DNA of 64,000 bases from the NCBI RefSeq assembly GCF_000005505.3, contig NC_016133.3, forward strand, positions 6,448,001 through 6,512,000, read 5' to 3'. This DNA is from Brachypodium distachyon (taxonomy: Eukaryota > Streptophyta > Magnoliopsida > Poales > Poaceae). The notes below the pieces were generated by a model. The model saw nothing but the letters and a program-made list of their open reading frames with translations. It ran no database searches and had not been told where the DNA came from. Made by a program: the position numbers and the translations under genes. Below, piece by piece: positions 22,158-39,697 of this stretch (its first letter is position 1; every line of letters starts with the position of its first letter).

Positions 22158-22896
22158 TTGTCCAAGGGATTCCATCCTCCGTACTTATACGGACACCAAA
22201 CACGAATGTGCATATTAACCTCGTATACTATGGGCTGAGTTCGACGGTTCTCCTAATTGAGCAATTCCCGTTGTAAGCCTGTAAGTCACTCGTTGGCCTC
22301 TTTCTTCACATGGTTCGCTTGAACCTAGCTCTGTCCTCTGATAGCTGCTTTGGCTTCCGGGGATGGCTCTTTGTTCGCAGGATCTGTCCACCCATCGTGG
22401 GTACTAGCTGAGCACAAACTGCCAGCAGGATCAGCCTCACGTAAGAAAAACCGTGATGCATTTTTTTTATCCAATATTGTTTAGGACTCTTTTGCTACTG
22501 AGAAGTTGTCTTTTTTAGTTAAAAATCAGTTGATTTTTCTTGGTCGTCGGATCGTAATCCAACGGTACCATGTGGGAGAGGGAAAAAGGTGGGGACGACC
22601 CTCATATCTTAATGCAACGGCTCTGATCCATCAACTTAGAGTTAAGACGTTTTGCTTAAAAATCAGACGACTGAAAAATAGCCACACCCTATTATTTATG
22701 CATAGATTTGATTCAATGTTTTGATGTCTTTTTCTTACACTTTTTATTATGTCTCATAAATCGTGAGAACCTCCAATATAGACTGTCTTGATGTCTCCAT
22801 AATCCATATAGAATCATCACAATCATTGACATAAAGTGGCCGTAGAAGAGTGTTTTCTCTTCTGTCTATCTCTTTGTTTCAAGCGTTCTTCAAATG

Positions 22897-23019
22897 GATG
22901 AAGAACTAATTTTTCAGCGTGCCTTTTTACAATTTTTTCATGCTCTACTAAAAATATGAAAGCAAATACGATGAAGAACCAATTTTCAGCATGTGTCTTT
23001 TTACAATTCTTTCATGTTC
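22897..23019. repeat. tandem duplication, period about 73
   Basis: GATGAAGAACTAATTTTTCA with CTTTTTACAATTTTTTCATG (22,897-22,945) is repeated as GATGAAGAACCAATTTTCAG with CTTTTTACAATTCTTTCATG (22,970-23,019). Confidence 0.75.
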
Positions 23020-23590
23020 CTAAATATAAATACTCGTATAAGAAGTCTTAGCTTTGAACAAATTTATAAAGCAATCTACCAACATGTGCAACTCTAAATC
23101 AGTTTTCTTCACGCAAAAAGAAATCTAAATTAATCCTTTTCTTAAATTCATATCGATATACATTTTCATAGTATACTTGTTACTAGATTTTTCTATAGAT
23201 TTGATCAAATTTTAAGAAATTTCACTTAGAACAAAGCTGCGCTTCTTATATTTAGAAACACATCTGTAGTAAGTATTGTTTTAGTAATCATCTTATTAAA
23301 TCTCTTACTAATTAAAATCAGACCATAAATTAGCCAGGTCGCATATCTAAAATATTGTTACATCTCGACAGTAGCAGGCCCAGGATCCATTCCACACCGA
23401 GAACCCAACTACCCAACCCTTTCAAGACATATACAAGAATTTCTACTTCAACTTGTGGCGCCGGCTGGTATTTCCAGGAAGATAGCGAAACCTGTTGTGG
23501 GTCTCTGATTTTTTTTGCTGCAAGATCGATACAACCCACTGACCCACCAAAAATTCTAATTTACCGGAGCTGGTACCTACCGGAGTTTAA

Positions 23591-23661
23591 TTAGGTACCA
23601 GCTCGGGTAAAAAAATCGTTTTAACTTAGGTACCGGCTCCGGTAAAAAAAATCGCTTTAAC
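23591..23661. repeat. 35-bp tandem repeat with GGTACC cores
   Basis: TTAGGTACCAGCTCGGGTAA (from 23,591) and TTAGGTACCGGCTCCGGTAA (from 23,626) are adjacent copies, each ending in ATCG(T/C)TTTAAC. The inverted word CCGGAGCTGGTACC lies just upstream (23,564), so the region can also fold. Confidence 0.75.
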
Positions 23662-25666
23662 TCACCCACACCCAGCTCTTGAAACCATTCATTTGCCGCC
23701 TGTTCACACCTACATGTCAACTTATTTTTGACTCACCTAATATTGACATGGACAAACATATAATACATATTTACAGAAAATGTTATTTCTACTATTTACT
23801 GTCTCACATCAAATAATCATTGTTTACTTGCATCTCATTGTAACAAAACGATGCTACGGTCTGAAGGTGACGTCGGACCGCTACCAACGTACGAGTATTG
23901 CACTAGTTTTATCTTATTGTTTCATTGTATTTTTCCAAACATTTGGACGGTACATCGATCAGCAATTTTTGTCCATACTATGATAGTTGGGTGGTCATTG
24001 CTAACTGGTATTGGAGTTCATGGTTGAACTTTAAAATGATGCTTAGTTCAAGTAAGTACTATGCATTTATCTCTGCATGTATATTTACTTCATATTTGTA
24101 TTAAAAAATCACTTAACATCCGAAAAAAGAATGGAAAATATTTGGTAATAGAGCATGAATTAAGAACAAAAATATATAAGCGATATTGTTCTCACTTTTG
24201 TCTCTTCTAATACATTTTTTTTTGAAAGTGAGATTTTTAGAAGGTGCTAGGAACTAGTTGTTGACATACATTCCCACAGATACATAAGTCCAAGCACGTA
24301 GGCAAGAAATTCAGGTTATTTTAGTGGTCCAGGTTGTGAATGTGCATAGTAATCAGATGAGATATATCTACCCGCACAATCTTAAGCATAGTGTATCTGT
24401 TAAAAATCGTGCGTTGGTGGAAAATATACCCAAGCATGTTAGCAAATTAACTAGTTTCCTTTAAGAGTGTAAATATCTAGCTACTTCTCCATTTTCTAAA
24501 TTCTTGTCGTGATTTGTCGTGATTTTAGTATAAATTTGAACTAATCCACGACAGTGAAGTAGCTAGCATGCAGATAGACATGCATGCAGTCAAACCAATC
24601 AGTCAAGATCGATCGAGGTTTGGATCCGTGCATTCAGGTGAAACCTGTGGCTATCTTGAAGCACCGTTTTCCTTCCTCGAACGATTTGGTAAAGCGATTC
24701 TCTTTAAGCAGTACCATGGGGTCCATGGCAAACCAGGGCCCATGCATGCACTCGGTCCACTGCTTTTCTCTTCCAAAAATGGGATTTGGTCTACCTATGT
24801 GTACCTTTCTGCGAGCCAGGTCAAGGGCGCAGTTCGTAATGCACACATGTACAAGTGATATGGCCCATGGACTATTTCTAATCTCTGCTCTTCTTAAACT
24901 ATACTCCTCCTTGGTTTTACCAGTCAAAGAACGCACTATCGTACCGACGAAGACAGTAAAACCAGGTACAAGCGAGCGGGTCCCCGTTTCCAAATCAACT
25001 AGGAGTAATTAAGACAGTTCCCTCAAAAAAAGAGTAATTAAGACAGTAAAACTTCTGTTCGTCTTTCTTTCTGCCCGTTACTAGTACGCAAGATTTTAGC
25101 GGCGCAGACTCATGTGGAGCGAATCCTTGAATAGGTCGGATGTCGTAGAGATAATTGCCAGAATGATTTTTTTCCCCAAAGAAATCCTAAATGGAGGATA
25201 GCGAAAATAGTAGCACGAGAAAACTAGAACCACATATCCAGTAGTAAAAATTTACACGAGTTCACAAGTTGTTAGACGATTTTTTTTTGCGCAAAGTTGT
25301 TAGACGATTTGACTCTTCTTTTTTCATTTACTTCGCTAAATCGCTAGAGGTTGGGGTGGTTGTCTGCTAGCTAGACCAACTTCCAACTCGACGGTTAGAT
25401 TCACAGTACGTAGTACGGATGATCTCGACCGCGTTGACTCCCAGGTGAGTCGGCAATGCTCGATCGTGTGATTAATCAGAGACGACCCAGTACGTGCAAC
25501 TAGTTGCTTCAAAAAAATTAGTGCAACTAGTTATTTTTTATTGTTGAAAAAGTGTAACTAGTTAATGTATTCTTGAATTCTTTGGCACTGTTTCGCTTGT
25601 CTAATTAATTAACATCCTTCATGCTCATGCTCACGAAAGCGTACTTAATTCGTTCTCATGCATGAA

Positions 25667-25765
25667 CTCCCTCCGTTCCATATTAAGTGTGACGAAATAT
25701 TACATGTATCTAAACACTTTTGAGATATAGATACATCCATATTCGAGCATTGAGTCACTTAATTG
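25667..25765. repeat. Stowaway-like MITE, decayed right end
   Basis: CTCCCTCCGTTCCATATTAA is followed by the family core GACGAAATATTACATGTATC and GATACATCCATATTCGAGCA. The right arm (GAGTCACTTAATTGA) has lost the terminal CGGAGGGAG. Confidence 0.65.
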
Positions 25766-27237
25766 AGTACAAGATACGATGAACACTAATATACGCCACG
25801 TCACTCCCACGAGATACAACGAATAAGACTGGTTTGACAGAGTTTGAGGTTCGCTCTAGACGTTTTAAAAGTTTTGAGGTTCAGAAGTGAGCGAACTTCA
25901 ACTGGTGCAAAGTTTAAGGTCCAAAAGTGAACTTATTTTTCACGGAAATATATATAGCAAAGTCACAACACAAAATTAGCATGTGTAGTCAAAATGTAGT
26001 CATAATCCGTGCACATATGCACTAGCTAGTGTAGTATAGTCTAGCTAACACATCCATATGTCCTAACTAATTAGGCAAATAACAGTCCAAAAAGGTCGAT
26101 TAAATATGCACGTCGTCTCTCTCTAAAAGAGACATGCCACTTATCGAATATATATTCTCGCCTCCAATATAAATTTGATTCCCGCCAAACTGCATGCGTG
26201 CACATTCCTGAAAGTGTCAACTTAATTACATGCGTGCGCGCGTGTCCATGCGAATCCTGATGCTTGACGCCGTACCTTGTTTGGTGAAGAAAGTGCATAT
26301 GAGTTGACGACATGTTTCTCGGAAAAGTAGTACCGAGTGCAACGCTGATATTATTTATTTGTCTTCGCCTTTTTCGTCATTTTGTAAACAGGCTGGTAGT
26401 TGAGTTGATTGGTTGACTGGGAGTCTGGGATCTGATCAGCTCACAAGTGGAGTTTAGTTACTCCTACTTGATTCCAAATCTCTACTATTTGTCTAATTGT
26501 CTTCTTCTTGAAAATCATTCCCAAATCCGTCGAATTTGACCCAAATGCTACATTTCTTGATTATTGTAATCTGACCAGTCGAATCGTTGCTGTGCTCCTT
26601 AATTTACGAGTAATATTATTTCTCTACATACACATGTAGAAATTGGAAATAAAACCATCGTTTTCTTTGTACTCTCAGCATTGTAATGTAAGGAAAGACA
26701 TCCATCCTCCGCGGCCGTTTCTGGAGTCAAATCCCGGTCAACATGCATGGGACCTTCATCAACAAAAAATAAAGAGAGTATTATATAGTGACGAAGTGAT
26801 TATCTCAATAAGACGCGCCAGTCACCGCTCACCAGTGTGTGCGTTTATATGCCCATGATTTTTCTGATTACTCTTCTGCCCATTTGAGAGTGGCATTAGG
26901 CATTTAGGCACGCGTTTATACCAAGCAGAAAATAAAATGTTTCTTCTGGCCGCTTCCTTCGCGACGACGGAATTCGTCACCCCGTCACCCCGTGGCCGGA
27001 GTGGACCGAGTCAAAAGTCAATAATGGTGCCCCTGCTGCCTGCACAGTACCGGGCAGCCATGCAAAAAGCCCGACTTGCTGTGTGGGCCTTGAACTGCCT
27101 GCAGCGCTGCCTAGATTCAGCCCGTTAAGGCCTTGTAAGTTCCTCCTACACAAAAGATAAATCCCTAACACAACGAGTGCACTATAATTCGGTCAGCATA
27201 GAGATCCAATCACTGACCATCAACTAGAGCAAGTAAA

Positions 27238-27364
27238 CAAGGCCTAAATGTTGACATAAAACAGAACAAGGCCTAAATGTCTCGAGGCCTATATTGGGCT
27301 AGACTTTCGGTGTTTTTTTCATTGGTTATAATTGAGTCTCGAGACTCGAGGCCTATATTGGACT
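27238..27364. repeat. interleaved short direct repeats
   Basis: ACAAGGCCTAAATGT occurs at 27,238 and 27,267. TCGAGGCCTATATTGG occurs at about 27,283 and 27,347. No coding. Confidence 0.6.
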
Positions 27365-27787
27365 TTTTTTTTACTTAAAACAAAAACTCCGAACAAAATA
27401 ACGGAGTTAAGGACGTTCACAAATTTAGTTATCTATAGTGGATCTTAAAATAAATCATGCAGTGGCTTGTATGTTAAGCTGATCATATACGATTTCGTCG
27501 ATTTGTCATTATGAACGATAATAGTTTATGGTGCTAGTAAGACCGACTCTTAGATAAATATAGTCTCTTTTTTTTTTCTTAACTTATCTAAACTCTCTTT
27601 ATTTTACGGTTGGTGATGATGGTGCGTGTTTTCCTACACATTAAAAAATTACAGGGGTGTCGGTGACGATTGCTATGGTTAGCGTCACGCAAGCACACGG
27701 GTGGTACCCACACCCTCTACATCAGCATCCGGAGTCCAAAGTGCTTCAAACTAAGGCGAGGCATCTTCTAAAACGATCACAACGTTC

Positions 27788-28500
27788 TTTTGATAACAAG
27801 CAATTAATGGCGACGTATCTGATGAAAACTCCAGTCCGGTGAAAACCTGAAAACTTACATCGTGAGTGGTTTGATAAAAAACGTACAGTTTGGATCGGAG
27901 GTGGGATTCCCTCGGACCACCTAAATGGATTTTTACAGAAAACCCCCTTGCATTTTCACTTAAACCGTGATTTTGTTCATTGAACAATTTATATCAATGA
28001 ACAAAAGCAGCCATCACCGAATTGCAATGCATACCTCTGTACTGCTACTAGGAGGCAGGTGTGTGTTCATGATCAAAGGTTGGTCCACCGTGTTGCACGT
28101 GGCCGGCGGAGGTCCAGTGCTCCCGCATAGGGCGGGGAATAACGGGCGGAGGGCGTAGGATGCTGGACGGGGCAGATGGAGTGCGTGGGTGAGGGTGCAA
28201 CTCAATGGGCGCCGTCGGATAGGGATGGAAGACGTCCGTCGGAGGGCCGGCACCGACGCACGGAGGGCGACGCGCTCCCATCGCCTCGATTGATTTCTCC
28301 TGGCGATGATGGCGACGATTCCATTGCAATTCAGAGAAATGTGAGGAGGTTTTCCGTAAAAGTCCGTTTAAGTGGCCTGAGGGAATCCTACCTCCGATCC
28401 GAACTGTACGGTTTTTTTTATCGAACGGTTCTCGATGAAAGTTTTTAGATTTTCACTCGACCGGAGTTTTCACTGGATACGTCGCCTATATTGATACCAA
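27788..28500. mobile_element. fold-back / MULE-like element with about 170-bp inverted arms
   Basis: The left arm (27,788-27,959) and right arm (28,331-28,500) are inverted copies. Shared words (left sense) include GGCGACGTATC, GAAAACTCC, GGATCGGAGGT and GGATTCCCTC. The 370-bp centre is GC-rich from 28,090 to 28,310. No transposase and no clear target duplication are visible. The long arms with a GC-rich insert resemble a non-autonomous Mutator-like element, but this class is inferred. Confidence 0.65.
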
Positions 28501-28984
28501 GTTGATTCTATGTACACTTAATTACTTGACGTAGCGACAACACGATGTCAAAAAGTCATCACATCGACAATGCACAAAGCTGAATTATTAAAAGTAACAA
28601 TAGGGATTGATTAATAATCACCTTTACTCTTTTCCAAACTGGTACCAGTTAGAAATAGTAATATCTAAGGAAATACTAGAATTATCTCACCTTTTAAAAA
28701 ATTGTCGTATTTGGTTTCATTAAGACAAAACTTTGACCAATAATACAATAAAAAATCACAATTACCAGTAAGAATTTTTGAACACTATTTTATTGATATA
28801 AATTTCATGTCTTTAGAACATATAGTAACATAGCAATTTCTGGTCAAATTATCCTAACGAAACACCTTGTATGAAAAGACAGATAAATGAAATACAAATT
28901 CATGATCAGCGTATTGTATACTTATTCATTATGAGGTCAATTTTATAATCTACGGAGTAAAAAATTTCCCGTTTAATTTCGTTA
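28501..28984. other. spacer upstream of the V-ATPase B gene
   Basis: AT-rich with no element ends recognised. Its last part should contain the promoter of the gene below; no strong TATA box is visible. Confidence 0.35.
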
Positions 28985-29430
28985 GCCTTCCTCCTCCGCT
29001 CGTGTCGTCGTCTCCATCCCTCTTAACCACGTCTCTCCCTCTCTCCTTCCCCGATCTGCTGCGCTCCCCGCTGCCTATCCAAGCCGAGGTACGTCTCCTC
29101 CCAACTCACGAATCCCACCCAACTAGCGCCCAATCCCCGCCCGGAGAATTGGGTTGATCCTTGTGCTGTGCTGCTCGCGCCCTCGGATCCCGGCAATATC
29201 CGACCGAGTGCCCAGATCCGGGAGTAGAGTCTGAGATAGATATAGCGAGACCTTTTCTTGATTCGGGGACTGGGTAAAGGGCAATTTTTTTCCGATGTTG
29301 ACGCGTTTGGTACTGCTGGTGTTTGTTGGAGTGATCCATCAGCCTAGATTTTGTCTTACGGCCTCTAGTGCTGACATTCTTCCTCTTTTGTTTATTTGGA
29401 TGGTCTCCTTGATGTTGTCATTTCCTGCAG
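28985..29430 (+). promoter_or_regulatory. CT-rich leader with 5' UTR intron of VHA-B
   Basis: A pyrimidine-rich leader (CCTTCCTCCTCCGCTCG; CTCTCCCTCTCTCCTTCC) ends at a good donor (GAG|GTACGT at 29,088/29,089). An acceptor (CCTGCAG|GTT) lies at 29,430, 19 bp before the ATG. A 342-bp leader intron fits both sites. The transcription start is approximate. Confidence 0.6.
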
Positions 29431-29449
29431 GTTGTTCGTCGCCGCCAGC

Positions 29450-35002
<5,553 letters not shown>

Positions 35003-36169
35003 TAATTTTGTCCATAATTTCAAAGTTTGAGGAGCGGCAGCAGCTTGAATAAAGAGAGGAATCCAAACTTGTATCTTTTTGGTACATTATATAGTCCGAT
35101 CCTATTCTTTCCAGGCTGTGGGCACAAGTTCATCCACATGACTTGTCACTTGCGGCTTTTGTAATTGTCATGTAGTCTCAACAAATCACAAGTTGGATCT
35201 CATCTCGGTTTCATTTCCCTGTATTGTGCAGCAAAATTGAAAAGCCGTTTAGGCGTGCATACTCGAACATGTTTATATATTTTTGGACTTGAATTTTTAA
35301 ATGTATATTGCTCCCTTTCCTGGTTGATTGAGGATTAATATTGGCACGACTCGTTTTGTGCCACATTCACTTCATTCAAAGTGTGGCTGCCTCGAATTGT
35401 GTTGCTGACATCTTGTGTCAATTTTTTGTGTGCACGGTGTGTGTTTGACATACCGGACCGTGCTACCTTAAACTAAATTTACGGAAGAAAAAAAACTACT
35501 TCCTCCCACCCATGTTACTTGTCAACGGGAGTACTAATATCTACAAAGGTATAGTATATCATGACAGGTTTAATAGAACTAATTCAGACATGTAGATGTT
35601 GGTTGATTTTCTGTAAAGCTGATCAAATTTTAAAAATTCCGACTAAAAAACGGAGTATAATATTTTGTGAAAAAAGAACGGAGGGAGTATTCATTTCATT
35701 GCATAATCGGTTTTATCTTACGGCCCATGTACCAATACCAGCACTGCGGGCGGTTTCGCTCCGATGACTCGTTAGAGCCTTAGAGGTTAGCGTGATTTGG
35801 GTGTTGGGCCGTCGGTTCCTTCGTGGGCCTCGGAATCGGCGTGGCCTCGTGGGTCTGGGCGTCTGGCTGATGGCCGATACCGATTCGCCTCGTCTGCTTC
35901 TCACGCGCTTCTTCTCTCGCTCTGCCTCTTTCTCACGACACGAACCTGCGGGCGGCGGTGGCGGCGCGGGATTAGGGTTGGAGAGAGGCGACGCTGCTCG
36001 GTGGGGAGGGAGAGAACTGAACTCCGGCGTACTATCCTCCAGGCATTTCTGTCTGCGTTTCTTACCAAAACGGGACGATGATGTTCTGGAACATTCCGGC
36101 CGGTATCCACAGAACCACCACTACCTACTACTACTGCTGCTGCTACGAGTCTCCTCCAATTCATTCAAA
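35003..36169. other. VHA-B 3' region and spacer
   Basis: Includes the VHA-B 3' UTR (to roughly 35,300) and a degenerate MITE at 35,499-35,691. From 35,800 it is a GC-rich block that looks promoter-like for the next gene. ORFs in this block (to 144 aa) lack known domains. Confidence 0.4.
35499..35691. repeat. degenerate Stowaway-like MITE
   Basis: TTCCTCCCACCCATGTTACT at the left and AACGGAGGGAG followed by TA at the right mark decayed termini. The centre differs from the 113-bp family. Confidence 0.5.
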
Positions 36170-37530
36170 CGCAATAAATACTCGTCTTTGTTCATCCGGC
36201 CGTCCCCTTGGCCCATCCCCGTCTAGCCGCCGCCGTCTCTGTCCAAAACCCTAGCATCGCCCTAAACCGCGTCCCCGGCGCTCGTCGTCCGAAGCGGCGG
36301 AGGGCCCGTCTAGGTCAGGCCTCAACAGCACCGGCGAGCTGTGCTCGCAACTCGCATACTGCTGAATACCAGTCCATTTTTCCATTTCTTCTCTTTCGCT
36401 GAACCCGATGGAGCACGATTGAGTCCGCCCCCTCGTAGAAAAGGGCGACCAACATCTGTAACATGATTACTTGGCTTATGGGACCATTAGTTTGGTCCGA
36501 TGATGCCCACCTTTGGTTTATTTTATTTGGGAGGAATTGGGCTGGGGCCTAGGGATGTGTGGTTTATGGACCACCACCGTCACATGGCAACTTGATCTTC
36601 CTCCCAGCAGTTGGAATTAGACGGCGTAGATTAGCCCGATTTGACGGTTGGGGGGCCTTGCCCTCACGCTGCTGCGGTGGTATCCGCGCCGCAAATCGTT
36701 ATTTATGAGATCTTAGTTGCTATGTGGATAGTGAACATGTCGTACTTTTACTTGTTTGGCATGTCTTTACTGTTTTGTTTGATGTTGTCTAGTGATGCTT
36801 TATCTTGTTAGCGTGGTGAAGGTATCTTCACGCTCACGGTGTGATTGCCGTTTCGCTAGGTGTTTCTGAGTTGGCGACACTGCTATGGTTTCTATTATTT
36901 TTGCTTAAAAAAGGTTTCTATTATTGAGTTATTCTTAGTACGAGAATTCAGTAAAATACTAGGATGTGCTTCAAGACTTTCCTGCTACCATATTTCGAGA
37001 GCATAGAAGCACTACTCTGAAATGTTTTCCTATATTGCAGAGAAAGAAATAGGTGCAAATATTTATGTTGATTTCTACTTTAAATCTTTCACATGTCAGA
37101 AACTCACATTTGTTACCTAGTCGAGTCAAAAGAAAATTTTAATATAGTAGATTTTTTTGAAGGGGTCCAACCAGGGATCGAACCCGGATGTGCAGCATGC
37201 GTGCTCTAAACCCACACGGTGACCACTGCGGTGTACCTTAAAATAGTTAAATTTATAATGAAAGACAGTATTTGAGACATTAGTTTGGTACTTTGACTGT
37301 AAGCTATGCTGTTGTAAGGTAATATTAATTGAAATGGTTAATTTGCCTGCAAATGTCTCGTATATGTTGGATATGCTTAGGAAAAGCAACCTTCCTTTTG
37401 TTTCAACTAGTAAATATTGCAGTGCGCGTATCTTCTATTTTTAGAAGGATCTGGTATTAATTCTCTTTTCTTTTTATTGGGATATTCACTTATGTAGGTT
37501 CAAGGTACATTAACGCAAGAGGGCATACAC
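36170..37530 (+). promoter_or_regulatory. probable leader region and 5' UTR intron of the zinc-knuckle gene
   Basis: AATAAATA (36,172) followed by CCAAAACCCTAGC (36,243), a word common at plant 5' UTRs, suggests transcription starting near 36,200. A long AT-rich stretch then leads to an acceptor TATGTAG|GTTCAAGG at 37,497. From there to the ATG at 37,531 the frame is open, so coding could extend upstream by splicing. A SINE fragment lies in the intron. Confidence 0.45.
37150..37237 (-). repeat. tRNA-derived SINE fragment
   Basis: Minus strand: a head GCAGTGGTCACCGTGTGGG, a perfect pol III B box GGTTCGATCCC about 40 bp on, then TTCAAAAAAATC as a short A tail. It is too diverged from a cloverleaf to be a tRNA gene. 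Confidence 0.6.
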
Positions 37531-39697
37531 ATGGTGTTGGAAAGTGGCGAAGAAGTACAGATCGCAAAACGAGCTATGGAAAGCAGCCGAGAAAACAAGG
37601 CTGTGCTGGAGCAAGGACAAACTACTGTGTCCAATAAAAAGAAGTGCTTTGCTTGTAAAGAGATATCACACACTTTGGATCAGTGCATGATAAAAGAAAA
37701 ACTGGGTGCTGTAGCCCAGCTATTTGGACATTCTACAAGGTCTCCGTTCTACATGATTCGACCTTCAGAGGAAGTTGTTGAAAATGAGAAATTCTATCAT
37801 CACTGCCTGCTGATCACATCTAATATGAGTAACTTGGAGCCAGAAAGAGTGAAGACTGAACTAAACAAGTTTTGGAAGATGACTGATGACTGGGAGATAA
37901 GTAGAGAGGGCACACATAGTTTCCTAGCATCCTTCAACTCAGAGGATGACTTAACAAGCTGTTTGAAGCCTCCCAAAATAGAAATATTTCTGGATGAAAT
38001 GGAGGTGCAGTTCACTGCAGTAAGGTGGAACGAAGGCAATGGGCAAAAGCTTGACTTGATCGGAGAGTGGCTTTTGGTCTATGGAGTCCCAAGAACATAC
38101 AGAAACTGGAAGGAGCTATATCAAGTTGCATCTGCAATTGGAGTCTTGCTTGAGGTGGATGAGGAAAGTCTGGAATGTGGGGATAAAGAACCTATTAGGT
38201 TGAGGATAGCATTGCAAAGTCTTGATGGCGCTCCTTTCTCTAACCACTTCGTGTTTGGATGGTCTTCTAGACTAGTCAAGTTCATGATCGAAGACAAAGT
38301 AAAAAGGATAGAAGGGCAAAGGGAAGAATTAGAAGAACTTAACGGTAGCATCATTCAGGAATGTGAAGACAAAAGAGAAAAAGGTGTTGAGGTACCTCCA
38401 GAGGCGTTGAATAAAGAAATGAATCCAGAAAGCACCAGTGTAGCTTTGGCAGGCAAGTGCATGTTGGATTTCAAAGGTTGCTCACACAAGGAGCATGAAA
38501 AAGAACTGCAGACCACAGGAATAGCTCTATTGCTGGAAGACACAGAGTTAATTGAAGAGTTGCGAGTTGATGCAGAGATCAAAGGAAACAAATCAAATGC
38601 TCCAGTGGTCAGTACAACAAACTCTAAGAATATATCAGAAGAGGGGCGATCCACAAGCGGTAGTTCAGCAAGAGGTAATCATATGTTCGATTTGGAAGGT
38701 TTGTCAGACAAGGAACATAGAAAGGAACTAAAGACCTGGGAAACACCTACATTGCTGGACGTGCCGAAGTGCATTGAAGAGTTCAGAGCTGATGGAGGGA
38801 TAAAAGAAAACAATGGCAGTGCTATAGCAGCCACCGCACTGAACTCTGAGAAAACAACAGAAGACACTCCAGAAGCTGAAGGTGGGCAATCCACAAGTGG
38901 AAGTCCAACGAGTTTGATTGGAGGACTCTGCAGAGGTGAAAGAAAACTGCATTTTTTTAAATGTTATTGTCCTATATTTATCGAATATGTTATGAGAAAT
39001 TCCTTTCGAAATGAAATGAAAGGCAAGTACTTGTAAGTGCATGGGCTAATTATTTACATAAAAGGAAACATATGGATTCTTAGTTCTTGAAAAATTGTAA
39101 TTAATAATAATTTGTATGCTGTGAATTTGCTGGGCATAGTAATAATTGGTTTACACTTTGTTTGCTGACATCATTTCTGCAATGCCCATGAAGGTATACA
39201 GAAGCCACCTATAATAAATGTGTACGAGAGAAGAAAAGACCGGGAGCAAAAAGGATGCACCGCAGAAGGATCACTTCCTGATGGTGCCCGTGTAGCTATA
39301 CAGAAGCCACCTATAAAATATGTATACACGAGAAGAAACCGGAAGCAAAACGGATCCACAGAGCAAGAAGCTGCTTCAAAGGAACTGAACAAAGGAACAA
39401 ACCCAGGGAGTAGCAGTCATGCCACAAGGGTAGCAACCTCAACATGCAATATGTTGGGTTCCAAAAGTTTCTTAGAAAAGAAACATGAGAAAGAACTAGA
39501 AATGGCAGAAACAGCTCTACTGGGGAAAGGGCAAAAGTCAACTGAAGAGTTTGGAGATGGAGAGAATAAAGACAACAACGTAAGGACCAGTACAGCCTAC
39601 ACAAAAAAGAAAACAAAACCGAACAGTCTGTATGCTGAAGGAGTGCAATCTATTAGCAGAAGTTCAGCATGCATGATTAAAGGAGCACAGACAAATG
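37531..39697 (+). CDS. CCHC zinc-knuckle / DUF4283-like protein with C-terminal repeats (3' end unresolved)
   Basis: Two exons are supported: 37531-38935 and 39194-39697. The donor AGAG|GTGAAA, acceptor ATGAAG|GT and phase 1 agree. Residues 39-52 form a CX2CX4HX4C knuckle (CFACKEISHTLDQC). Residues about 85-260 resemble DUF4283 (LIGEWLLVYGVPRTYRNWKE; EPIRLRIALQSLDGAP). A Glu/Lys-rich coiled-coil-like stretch follows. The C-terminal part repeats a roughly 90-aa unit three times (HEKELQTTGIALLLED; HRKELKTWETPTLLDV; HEKELEMAETALLGKG), and exon 2 adds two copies of IQKPPI-VY-RR. In LINE ORF1 proteins DUF4283 precedes the knuckle; here the order is reversed, which suggests a host gene of old retroelement origin. 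Function unknown, nucleic-acid binding likely. A donor at 39,697/39,698 (AATG|GTGAGT) points to another exon; unspliced, the frame stops at 39,789. Confidence 0.65.

Larger units (their letters stand above)
22158..27787. other. long gene-poor spacer
   Basis: No gene is supported. Open frames such as those at 24,568-25,012 (both strands) show no known domain. Local features are a tandem duplication at 22,897-23,019, a KpnI-word repeat at 23,591-23,661, a MITE at 25,667 and direct repeats at 27,238-27,364. A pair of AAAAATCAG-containing arms at about 22,520 and 22,660 may mark a small MITE. Confidence 0.4.

Noticed and set aside
24568..25012. Overlapping 96-142 aa frames on both strands
   Set aside because: No similarity, splice partner or promoter is evident, and the three overlapping frames contradict each other.
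35792..36226. 144-aa frame upstream of the zinc-knuckle gene
   Set aside because: No domain; composition and position fit a promoter/leader region.
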